The notes below the pieces were generated by a model. It had not been told where the DNA came from and searched no databases. It saw nothing but the letters and a program-made list of their open reading frames with translations. A stretch of DNA of 64,000 nucleotides from an uncultured Dehalococcoidia bacterium (lineage in GTDB: Bacteria > Chloroflexota > Dehalococcoidia > Lucifugimonadales > Lucifugimonadaceae). This document shows, piece by piece, positions 9,816 to 17,650 of the stretch. Made by a program: the position numbers and the translations under genes. The stretch lies in the NCBI GenBank assembly GCA_913048295.1, contig CAJWWK010000003.1, positions 24,094-88,093 on the forward strand, in the 5' to 3' direction. Within the stretch, counting starts at the first letter, position 1; every line of letters begins with the position of its first letter.

Positions 9816-10624
9816 AAAACATTCCCGGAATACTTGGCGAAATCGTTGAAAAACGGTTGCTCCGAATCGAGGAAGCAAAAAAAAATTGCAGCTTCGAGGA
9901 AGTCAGGACAGCCGCCGAGCATGCGCGCCGACCGTTATCGCTGCAACGGGCAATCGGTGCCCGCAGCGGTGTGTCGCTGATCGCCGAGATGAAAAGATCC
10001 TCCCCCTCCGCAGGGCCGCTCGACCCCGATCTCGACCCTGCCAACCGCGCAGTTCTGTACTGCGATGCCGGTGCTACCGCCATTTCGGTACTCACGGAGC
10101 AGGACTACTTCTCCGGTTCCATCGACGACCTCGTCGCGGTCTCAGAAGCAGCGCGGCGTTCGCGCGTCCCGGTACTCCGCAAGGACTTCATCGTTGACCC
10201 GTACCAGGTGTTCGAGGCGCGGGCGGCCGGCGCCGACTGCATTCTGCTTATCATCGCCATACTTGAGCCCGAAAACTACGCTGATCTGTTCACTATCTCG
10301 ACCTCGATGGGTATGGACGTGCTCGTCGAAGTTTTTGATGAATCCGAACTTGAATCGGCCATGCAGATCGACCCCCGCGTAATCGGCGTGAACAATCGAA
10401 ACCTTAAGACGCTCAAAACATCACTGACTGAGTTCGAAGAACTGGCAGCCAAAATACCGCCCGACCGCATCCGCGTGGCCGAAAGCGGCATGAAGACTGC
10501 AGCCGATGTCGAACGCATGGGCCACGCCGGGGCGAATGCAGTGCTGGTAGGCGAGTCCCTGATGAAGGCCGGTGGCGACCTCGGGGCACTCGTAGCAGCA
10601 ATGGCAGCCGTGGAAGTAGGATAA
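9812..10624 (+). CDS. trpC: Indole-3-glycerol phosphate synthase
   Basis: TIM-barrel enzyme of 270 residues that closes the indole ring. Signatures are SLIAEMKRSSPSAG, SVLTEQDYFSGS, RKDFIVDPYQV and VAESGM, with catalytic Lys and Glu residues in these strands. The start is TTG 9812, overlapping the trpD stop, with AGGAG at 9802-9806. This gives tight translational coupling. It is a stand-alone trpC, not the trpC-trpF fusion of enterics; trpF follows 4 bp later. Confidence 0.95.
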   Translation: MKNIPGILGEIVEKRLLRIEEAKKNCSFEEVRTAAEHARRPLSLQRAIGARSGVSLIAEMKRSSPSAGPLDPDLDPANRAVLYCDAGATAISVLTEQDYFSGSIDDLVAVSEAARRSRVPVLRKDFIVDPYQVFEARAAGADCILLIIAILEPENYADLFTISTSMGMDVLVEVFDESELESAMQIDPRVIGVNNRNLKTLKTSLTEFEELAAKIPPDRIRVAESGMKTAADVERMGHAGANAVLVGESLMKAGGDLGALVAAMAAVEVG

Positions 10625-10628
10625 TCCC

Positions 10629-11285
10629 ATGCCTGCCGAAATAACCCGAATAAAAATTTGCGGCCTCCGCGGTGCCGATGCAGCGGTCGCCGCTTCGAAT
10701 GCCGGAGCAGACTTTCTCGGCTTTAATTTCGTCGAAGGCGTTCGCAGACAACTCCATCCCGATCAGGGCGCACAGATCGTTGCAGGGTACAAACGCGATC
10801 GAGACGACTCAAACACGCCCGGATTGGTCGGTATTTTCCGGAACCAGAACGCCAGCTGGGTGAACGAGACATCGGCAAGTGCCGGCCTCGACTATGTCCA
10901 GCTCTGTGGCGATGAAGATGACGACTACATTGCACAAATGCAACTGCCGATCTTCAGGCAGGTCCGCGTCAAGCAAGGCACAATCGCGATCGAGCTCGCA
11001 AAAATCGTCACGCCCCATCTCGAAGCCGACCGTATCGTGATCCTCGATCACTATTCTGAGGTCTCGCACGGCGGCTCGGGACTATCGTTCGACTGGGCGG
11101 CGGCCGAGGGTGTAGCGAACCGCGACAGAGTAATGCTTGCAGGTGGGCTGAACCCGGAGAACGTCGTAAGTGCAATCGCCCAACTCTCGCCCTGGGGCGT
11201 CGACGTAGCGAGCGGAGTCGAGACTGAAGGTGTAAAAGATCCCGACCGCATCCGTGCCTTTATCAGCGCCATCCAAAACGCCTGA
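10629..11285 (+). CDS. trpF: Phosphoribosylanthranilate isomerase
   Basis: Isomerises phosphoribosylanthranilate in the third step of the pathway. KICGLRGADAA near the N-terminus carries the catalytic Cys, and a conserved Asp lies in VILDHYSE. LAGGLNPENV and GVDVASGVET form the phosphate-binding end. At 218 residues it is slightly longer than usual. It is the last trp gene here: trpB and trpA are not in the next 50 kb, so tryptophan synthase must be encoded elsewhere. Confidence 0.95.
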   Translation: MPAEITRIKICGLRGADAAVAASNAGADFLGFNFVEGVRRQLHPDQGAQIVAGYKRDRDDSNTPGLVGIFRNQNASWVNETSASAGLDYVQLCGDEDDDYIAQMQLPIFRQVRVKQGTIAIELAKIVTPHLEADRIVILDHYSEVSHGGSGLSFDWAAAEGVANRDRVMLAGGLNPENVVSAIAQLSPWGVDVASGVETEGVKDPDRIRAFISAIQNA

Positions 11286-11377
11286 TTCCGCCCAACCTGC
11301 GCGTCGTCTCTTAACGCGTCCCGGCGTAGACTTCGGCTTCGTTCGGAGCATCCTCAAATATCTGGAGCAAGTACCAC

Positions 11378-12394
11378 ATGTCAGAAAAACTGCGAATGGC
11401 CCAGTACGGAACAAAACACGGCCACGCGCAGGGCGTGCTGCAGGTGATGCTCAATCACCCTGGAGTCGAAGTTGTCGGGGTATACGAACCCGACTCCGCC
11501 CGCCAGAAACAGGTGGAAGGTTCCGGCGATGGAGCCTGGGGGAAGGTCCGGTTCGTCGACAACCCATCTGAATTCCTCGACGACCCTACGGTAGTCGCAG
11601 TTTCGTCCGAAGGCTCAAACAGGGAAAGCCTCGTATTCACTGAACAAATTGTGGCCGCCGAGAAGCATGTTTTTTACGACAAGCCAGCCGGCGACGACTA
11701 CGAACGATTTGAACACGTTGTCGAACAGGCCAGGCGCCAGAACACGCTCTTGCAGATGGGCTACATGTTCCGAAAACACGATGGTTTCGAGCGAATTACC
11801 GCCTGGGCGCGGTCAGGTTTTCTCGGGCACATCTTCCAGGTCAGGGCGCACATGTCGACATGGATTCCAGAGCAAAACCCCGAAGGCATCTTCACCGGAC
11901 GTGAAGGTCTGGCGCACCACGAAGGTGGTGTGATGTACGACCTCGGCGGCCACGTGCTCGACCAGGTGGTCTGGATCCTCGGTCGGCCCAGCCGGGTGAC
12001 CGGTTTCCTCCAGCACGCAACCTCAGAAACGCCGGGGGTGATGGACAACACGCTCGGTGTTTTCGAATACGACAACGCAATTGCAACGGTCGATATCACA
12101 GCGATGGAACCCCGCCCGATGGCCCGCCGCTTCGAGGTGTACGGCACGAAGGGCTCAGCGATCATGGAGCCATTCGAGCCAGCCGATACTGTTCGACTGG
12201 TTCTAGAAAATGACCAGGGCGAATATAAAAAAGGTGTGAACACCATCAAGATCGAGGACCGGCCCCGTTACGTCGGTACATTCGCCGAATTCGTCCGCAA
12301 CATCCGCGGCGAGTCCGAACCGCTACGCTCCCTCGACCACGAACTGCTGGTTCAGGAAACGCTGATGCGTGTCACGGGCGGCCTCGACACCTAA
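11378..12394 (+). CDS. Gfo/Idh/MocA family NAD(P)-dependent oxidoreductase
   Basis: A 338-residue two-domain dehydrogenase of the kind acting on sugars, inositols or related compounds. The N-terminal Rossmann fold begins MAQYGTKHGHAQGV, in which the usual GxGxxG is replaced by GTKHGHA. The EKP-type motif appears as YDKPAGDDYERF. The substrate domain has MYDLGGHVLDQV. It lies 92 bp behind trpF in the same direction, but a role in tryptophan metabolism is not indicated. Its stop overlaps the convergent pentapeptide-repeat gene by 4 bp. Confidence 0.85.
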   Translation: MSEKLRMAQYGTKHGHAQGVLQVMLNHPGVEVVGVYEPDSARQKQVEGSGDGAWGKVRFVDNPSEFLDDPTVVAVSSEGSNRESLVFTEQIVAAEKHVFYDKPAGDDYERFEHVVEQARRQNTLLQMGYMFRKHDGFERITAWARSGFLGHIFQVRAHMSTWIPEQNPEGIFTGREGLAHHEGGVMYDLGGHVLDQVVWILGRPSRVTGFLQHATSETPGVMDNTLGVFEYDNAIATVDITAMEPRPMARRFEVYGTKGSAIMEPFEPADTVRLVLENDQGEYKKGVNTIKIEDRPRYVGTFAEFVRNIRGESEPLRSLDHELLVQETLMRVTGGLDT

Positions 12395-12813
12395 CCCCTT
12401 GAAGGAACGTCAACACCCTCGGGCCAGGCGACCTTGAACAGGCTGGCCGCCTTGAAATTCGCACCCGTGATCGTGGCATCGCGCAGAACGCACCGGTACA
12501 GCGTCGCCCCGCGCAGATCGACATCCGTCAGATCAGCACCCGAACAGTTCGCACGGTAAAGAGTCGATTTTTTCATCGAAGCACCGGCCAGGTTCGCGCG
12601 CCTCAACTTCGCTTCGCTAAACACCGCCTCATCGAGATTCGCCCCGGATAAGTCGGCACCATCAAGCAGCGCGCGTGTGAAATTCCGACCCCGCAGGTCT
12701 CTGCCTGACAGATCGGCGCCCTTCAAATCCAGCGGCTCTGGCGAATGGTTCCGGTGCCAGGTAGCCAGGTCCTCGGCAGTACCCTCAAGCAAATCGAAAT
12801 GGTCCTGGTTCAT
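12391..12813 (-). CDS. Pentapeptide-repeat protein
   Basis: 140 residues, of which about 30-125 are tandem pentapeptides of the A(D/N)Lxx type (GADLSGRDLRGRN, GANLDEAVF, RANLAGASM, GADLTDVDL). These fold into a right-handed quadrilateral beta-helix. There is no signal peptide, so it is likely cytoplasmic. Some family members bind DNA gyrase, but nothing here shows that role. Function unknown. Confidence 0.9.
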   Translation of the reverse strand: MNQDHFDLLEGTAEDLATWHRNHSPEPLDLKGADLSGRDLRGRNFTRALLDGADLSGANLDEAVFSEAKLRRANLAGASMKKSTLYRANCSGADLTDVDLRGATLYRCVLRDATITGANFKAASLFKVAWPEGVDVPSRG

Positions 12814-12902
12814 CCCTCGATTATGAGCAGCAAGTCACGCCACGTCGATCCAGCCAGCATGACATTCGACTTCTTTCTCGCTGTTTGTAAAATCGGCCCA
12901 TA

Positions 12903-12924
12903 TTTGAAACACCTTTGAAACACG
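12903..12924. repeat. 11-bp tandem repeat upstream of glutamine synthetase, candidate operator
   Basis: TTTGAAACACC (12903-12913) is followed directly by TTTGAAACACG (12914-12924), so two GAAAC cores sit one helical turn apart. It lies about 165 bp before the glutamine synthetase start. The spacing recalls the GAAAC-n6 half-sites of actinobacterial GlnR, but no GTNAC partners are present. A regulatory role is inference. I see no other feature between 12814 and 13087. Confidence 0.3.
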
Positions 12925-13087
12925 TGTCATATAACTTATTTCGCGGCTGCTCAACCGATCAGGTGACCAGCCGTCCTAAAGTGAATGACACAAGTAGAAT
13001 GTGCGTTGCTCAATTCGGAAACGTTAATTCAGCGCTGGCGTGATATAACGGCCCGGCGGAACCGTGACAAGACGAGGAACAAGAACG

Positions 13088-14113
13088 ATGGCCTACATAG
13101 CCGAATATATTTGGATCGACGGCACCCAGCCGACCGCCAAACTGCGATCGAAGGCCCAGGTGCTGGCAGACGGCAAAGAGCCCGCTATCTGGGCATTCGA
13201 TGGATCATCAACAAATCAGGCGGCTGGCGATCAGTCCGATGTTGTTCTGAACCCGGTCCTGGTTGTTCCAGACCCGATTCGCGGCGGCGACAACAAGCTC
13301 GTGATGTGCGAAACGCTTCTTACCGACCTGACGCCGCACCCGAGCAACACCAGAGCAAAGTGTGCCGCGACGGCCGAGCAGTACCGCGACCTCGACACCT
13401 GGTTCGGCCTTGAACAGGAATACACCTTCTTCGAGGGTCTTGCCCCGCTCGGTTGGCCCGACAACGGCTTCCCGGCCCCGCAGGGTGGCTACTACTGTGG
13501 TGTTGGCTCTGACGAAATTTTTGGAAGGCGAGTCGTGAACGCCCATCTGCAGGCCTGTATCGACGCCGGAATACACATTTCAGGTATCAACGCCGAAGTG
13601 ATGCCCGGACAATGGGAATTTCAAATCGGCCCCGTGGCAGCGCCTCTCATTGGCGACGAAATGTGGCTCGCCCGGTGGTTGCTCTACCGGATCGCCGAAG
13701 ATCACCTTGGTCCCAAGGGCATCCCCATCTCGGCAACCCTCAGCCCAAAGCCGGTCGCTGGCGACTGGAACGGAGCAGGCTGCCACACCAACTTCTCGAC
13801 TACCGAAATGCGGGATGGTTACGAAGCATGCATCGCAGCAGCCGAGGCGCTTGGCGCCGGTGATAAGCCCGCACTGCACATCGCCAACTACGGTGAAGGC
13901 GTCGAAACCCGCCTCACGGGCGAACACGAAACAGCACGGCACAACGAGTACTTCTACGGTGTTTCCGATCGGGGTGCGTCGGTGCGAATACCCTGGCAGG
14001 TCGAAAAGGCGGGCAAGGGCTACATCGAAGACCGACGACCGAACGCCAACTGCGACCCGTACGTGGTAACCCAGTTGGTCATCGACACCGTCTGCTCGGT
14101 AGCCACTTCGTAA
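13088..14113 (+). CDS. glnA: Glutamine synthetase, type II (eukaryotic-like)
   Basis: ATP-dependent amidation of glutamate with ammonia. At 341 residues it is far shorter than GSI (about 470), and the motifs are those of GSII: FDGSSTNQA, WFGLEQEYTFF, AEVMPGQWEFQIGP, DWNGAGCHTNFST and IEDRRPNANCDPY. The usual RIPR is RIPW. ATG 13088 has GAGGA 10 nt upstream; an upstream GTG (13064) lacks one. There is no adenylylation Tyr motif, as expected for GSII. It is monocistronic, ending at a strong terminator. GSII occurs in scattered bacteria, so transfer in the past is possible. Confidence 0.93.
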   Translation: MAYIAEYIWIDGTQPTAKLRSKAQVLADGKEPAIWAFDGSSTNQAAGDQSDVVLNPVLVVPDPIRGGDNKLVMCETLLTDLTPHPSNTRAKCAATAEQYRDLDTWFGLEQEYTFFEGLAPLGWPDNGFPAPQGGYYCGVGSDEIFGRRVVNAHLQACIDAGIHISGINAEVMPGQWEFQIGPVAAPLIGDEMWLARWLLYRIAEDHLGPKGIPISATLSPKPVAGDWNGAGCHTNFSTTEMRDGYEACIAAAEALGAGDKPALHIANYGEGVETRLTGEHETARHNEYFYGVSDRGASVRIPWQVEKAGKGYIEDRRPNANCDPYVVTQLVIDTVCSVATS

Positions 14114-14153
14114 GCCAAAAAAATCCGCAGGCAACTGTTAAAAAATGACAATG

Positions 14154-14184
14154 GAAGGGACGGCTCAGGTCGTCCCTTCTTTTA
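14154..14184 (+). terminator. Intrinsic terminator of the glutamine synthetase gene
   Basis: Perfect 9-bp stem GAAGGGACG / CGTCCCTTC with an 8-nt loop, followed by TTTT. Confidence 0.85.
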
Positions 14185-14279
14185 ATGCTCGTCTTTTCTG
14201 TACGCTATCGCCTTTAGATAATCGGCAGGGAACAGATATCATCCCTTGCCATCTCCGCCCGGTAAATTCCATTGCCTGA

Positions 14280-15569
14280 AGTGCCGAAACCAACGAGATC
14301 AACATCCGCTCCCTGAAAAAACATCACTACGGCTGGATAGTCGTCCTCGGCACCGCGCTAATGCTGTTTGGCGGAGCAGGCTCGCGGTTCTCATTTGGCG
14401 TTTTTCTCAGGCCCGTGACCGAAGAGTTTGAATGGAGCAGGGCGTCGATGGCCGGCGCGCTCGCGGTCGCCGGACTCGCCACGGGAGCCTTGCGACCGGT
14501 AGCCGGCATGCTGGTCGACAGGTATGACCCAAAACGGGTTGTGGCCATCGGAGTTTTGATTGGCGGACTGGCTTTGGCAGGAATGTCCACAGTTCAGCAG
14601 CTTTGGCACCTCTATGCGCTGTTCGTAATCATGGGTATCGGCTTTACGCTCGCGTCGCCTGCCGCCACAGCAAAGATCGTCGGGGCGTGGTTTACTCGCC
14701 GACGGGCACTGGCAATGTCGATCGCCGGAACGGGATCGGCCGCTGGAGAAACCGCGCTCGTCCCCGTCGCCGCATTAGCAGTCGTATTCATCGGTTGGCG
14801 AGAGGGCTACCTGATACTCGCCGGAGTACTGGTGTTTTTCACCTTGCCCCTGATGCTGCTGTTTCTGAAGAGCAGGCCAGACCCCGGGCAACACGCCGAC
14901 GATCCGGATGGATTTGCCGAGCCGGGTAAAAGCGAAAATTACGAGTCCTCGAGCGATCCCAACGTGGGGATGTCGTTCGGCCAGGCCTGTAGGACAGGAC
15001 TCTTCTGGCGCCTGACGCTTGGCTTCTTCATATGAGGCTACACAATGGGCTTCGTGAATGCCCATTTCATCGCCTACACGGGCGATCTGGGCGTGACGGG
15101 CATCCAGGGCGCATACGCACTCGCCACGGTCGGGATAGCCGGTCTAGCAGGTGGGCTCGGATTCGGGTTCATGGCCGACAAATACGGTCGGCGACCGCTG
15201 CTCGTGTTGTCCTTCATATTCCGCGCCCTCGGCTACACGGTACTGCTAACGGCAAACGGACTTCCAATGGCTATTCTTGGCATCGTAATAATCGGGAGCT
15301 CGTGGACATCCGTGATCTCACTCACTGGTACTGTAGTGTCCGACACGTATGGCCTCCGGAGACTGGGCACCATTTACGGCACGATGTTCACCGTAATGCC
15401 GTTCGGCGCTTCCGCCTCTGTCTGGCTCGCGGGGCAAATCTACGATTCGTCGGGCAGCTACGACAAGGCCCTTTGGATCAGCCTCGGGATGGGCCTACTG
15501 GCAGCAACGGCGGTAGCCATGCCTAGCACAGGGTTGGCGAAAAGAATCTGGCCGAGTACTGCCAGCTAA
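14280..15569 (+). pseudogene. MFS transporter interrupted by an in-frame TGA
   Basis: Two open segments (to 15032 and from 15036) share one frame and together give a complete 12-helix major facilitator of about 425 residues. The parts before and after the stop are helices 1-6 plus the central loop and helices 7-12. The TGA (15033-15035) falls in helix 7, LTLGFFI*GYTMGFVNAHF, where related carriers commonly have Cys. The 5' end is also irregular: the frame opens at 14280 with no ATG, GTG or TTG before helix 1, and ATG 14361 lies inside that helix. Missing start plus stop favour a decaying gene. A hairpin right after the TGA keeps recoding open as a remote option. Confidence 0.75.
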
Positions 15570-15587
15570 CCGCCTGTAGCGAACGAC

Positions 15588-16100
15588 CTAAAGCCAGCGA
15601 CCTGCTTTTTTCGAGTACTCGATGTACGCCTCGCCAAACTTGCGTTCGAGATAAGCCTCTTCCCTTCGGATCACCAGCGCGGTGAGTAGAGCGACACCAA
15701 AGAAAACCGACACCAGCATCGCCATCGCGTTCAGCGAAATCGCCATGCCTGCGCCAATCAACAGAAAGCCGGAGTAGATCGGATTCCGCGTTCTCTTGAA
15801 CGGACCGCTCGTCACGAGGGTCCGAGTCGCAAGATGGGGTTCGGGGTGCTCACCGTGAGCGCGCATTACTCGCCAGGTCCAGGCAATCGTCAACAGGCCT
15901 ACGCTCATCAGGATAATTCCTATCACGAGACCGATTACGCCATCGATAACAGCCCCGCGCCAGATGAAAAGGTGCACAAGCGCTCCCATGATCACCGGGA
16001 TGCCGAAAATCACCGGCGGGAGCGTCGGCAGCTTCAGTTCAAATTCTTCTTTCGAACCGGGGCCGCGTTCATCACGATCTTCACTACCGCCAGCGGTCAC
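15588..16100 (-). CDS. Isoprenylcysteine carboxyl methyltransferase-like membrane methyltransferase
   Basis: 170 residues with about four membrane segments after a hydrophilic N-terminus. The C-terminal family signature is GPFKRTRNPIYSG followed by RREEAYLERKFGEAYIEY, shared by ICMT and phospholipid N-methyltransferase-type enzymes. These use S-adenosylmethionine at the membrane face. In bacteria the acceptor is usually unknown. It is convergent with the MFS pseudogene and downstream of the FAD enzyme. Confidence 0.85.
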   Translation of the reverse strand: MTAGGSEDRDERGPGSKEEFELKLPTLPPVIFGIPVIMGALVHLFIWRGAVIDGVIGLVIGIILMSVGLLTIAWTWRVMRAHGEHPEPHLATRTLVTSGPFKRTRNPIYSGFLLIGAGMAISLNAMAMLVSVFFGVALLTALVIRREEAYLERKFGEAYIEYSKKAGRWL

Positions 16101-16115
16101 TGGATTCTCCCTTTT

Positions 16116-17468
16116 TCATCGTATGATCGACTTCCCCGTAGCCAATCCGGAATCAAGTATTACGTCCGCGGCCAGCAGGCGGTCCTGCAACTCACCGATC
16201 GGCACTTCCCGGCTACCCTTACCGCCGACACCAGCGCTCGACGCCATCGCAGCAGCCGTCCCAGCAGCCTGCCCCATGCCCATGGCATTTGCAGTAACCC
16301 GGCTCGACGCCAGCGCCTCTGAAGTTGCCGAATGACACCTGCCCGCCACCCAAAGGTTATCGATTCCCTGCGGCAGCAGCGTTCGATATGAAATGTCGTA
16401 CGGCGGCACGACGGGCTGTTCGTGATATCCCGTCTCCTGTTCGGGATGCCGGTCGATCCGCCAGGCTCCCAGTACCACCACGTCGTCCTGACGTTTCGCC
16501 TGCCTGATGTCGTCGCCCGTTAACGTGTAGTCGCCGACTATCCTGCGAGATTCACGCGCCCCGGCTGTTGGTCCGCTGGTGAAAAAATAGGCGTCCTTGA
16601 ACTCTGGAAGCTCCTCCTTCCACAGTTCAAACATCGTCCAGGCGTCGCGCCGACCCTGTATTTCAGCATGGGTCCAGTCGTCGGGATCAGTCGCATCACC
16701 GGGAACGCGTATGACGTTGAAATAAATATCTCGACCCGAAAACGTGGCCGGCCACGGACCGCCGTAAAGTCCGACCTTGCCTTTCGCCCGCGCCTTTTCG
16801 AGAACAGCCGCACACTTGCGACGAAGCTCGAACGTAAGCTCGACGAACGCAATTCGAAAGTGCAGGCTCATCGGCTGGAGCGATTCGGCCTTCTCGTACG
16901 GACATCCCGCCCACGCCGCCACATCACCATCGCCCGTCGCATCGACCACGGTCTTCGGCCTTACCGCAACCAGACCGTCCTTGTTGCTTACAATCACCGT
17001 GTCGACCCGGTCGCCCTTCACGATCACATCCGACACCTGCGTGTGAAACAGCAATCGAACACCGGACTCGGTCAACACATCGTCCGCGGCCCTCTTGAAC
17101 AGCTCAGGATCGGTGCGCGGAATCACGCGGCCGGGGTGTTTTTCCACTTCGGTGAAGTCGCCATTCACGTTGTAAGAAAGGTGCGGGCCCTGCCCCGGCT
17201 TGATTACGCCCATCCGCTCGAGCATCTCGAATACCAGTCCGCCCACGACAGGTTTACCGGTCTCCTCGTACACGAATCCGTCGAACGCAGAGCCTATGAT
17301 GTTCGTGAAGAACCCACCGGCAAATCCCATCCGGTCAACCGCCATCACCGACGCGCCGTTGCGAGCCGCCGCCACAGCCGCGCCAATCCCCGCCAGCCCC
17401 GTACCGCACACCAGCACGTCAGCCTCGGCGACTACGGGAAGAGATTTTCGATACTGAACTGTGAGCAT
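16116..17468 (-). CDS. FAD-dependent oxidoreductase
   Basis: 450 residues. The N-terminal dinucleotide fold reads ADVLVCGTGLAGIGAAVAAA, followed by GASVMAVDRMGFAGG, typical of the FAD-dependent family that includes fumarate-reductase-like and thiazole-like enzymes. TVVDATGDGDVAAWAG is the second FAD contact, and NLWVAGRCHSATSEALASSR the third. No covalent FAD or iron-sulfur motif is evident. Substrate unknown. It is separated from the aminopeptidase upstream by a pair of inverted REP-like elements. Confidence 0.85.
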   Translation of the reverse strand: MLTVQYRKSLPVVAEADVLVCGTGLAGIGAAVAAARNGASVMAVDRMGFAGGFFTNIIGSAFDGFVYEETGKPVVGGLVFEMLERMGVIKPGQGPHLSYNVNGDFTEVEKHPGRVIPRTDPELFKRAADDVLTESGVRLLFHTQVSDVIVKGDRVDTVIVSNKDGLVAVRPKTVVDATGDGDVAAWAGCPYEKAESLQPMSLHFRIAFVELTFELRRKCAAVLEKARAKGKVGLYGGPWPATFSGRDIYFNVIRVPGDATDPDDWTHAEIQGRRDAWTMFELWKEELPEFKDAYFFTSGPTAGARESRRIVGDYTLTGDDIRQAKRQDDVVVLGAWRIDRHPEQETGYHEQPVVPPYDISYRTLLPQGIDNLWVAGRCHSATSEALASSRVTANAMGMGQAAGTAAAMASSAGVGGKGSREVPIGELQDRLLAADVILDSGLATGKSIIR

Positions 17469-17492
17469 TAGAACCTGAAGCCTGTCTCAAAG

Positions 17493-17620
17493 CTCCCTTT
17501 CCATCAGGGAGAGGGTTAGGTTGAGGGGGAATGTCGCGCTAAACAGGAAGCGACCGTTCGACGGCGCCTGCACCATCAAAGAAAGATTCCCCCTCAACCT
17601 AACCTTCTCCCCGGGGAGAA
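17493..17620. repeat. Inverted pair of REP-like palindromic elements
   Basis: Left unit: hairpin CTCCCT...AGGGAG (17493-17511) plus tail GGTTAGGTTGAGGGGGAAT (17514-17532). Right unit: the exact 19-nt reverse complement of that tail (17586-17604) followed by the palindrome TTCTCCCCGGGGAGAA (17605-17620). A 53-bp spacer separates them. Head-and-tail units in inverted orientation are the architecture of REPIN/BIME elements. Related single units occur at 20354, 48217 and 58317. Confidence 0.75.
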
Positions 17621-17650
17621 GGAATGTGACTAAGGACACTCAACGAATTC

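Noticed and set aside
16668..17471. 267-codon plus-strand frame over the FAD enzyme
   Set aside because: Antisense to a gene with clear FAD motifs; no recognisable domains of its own.
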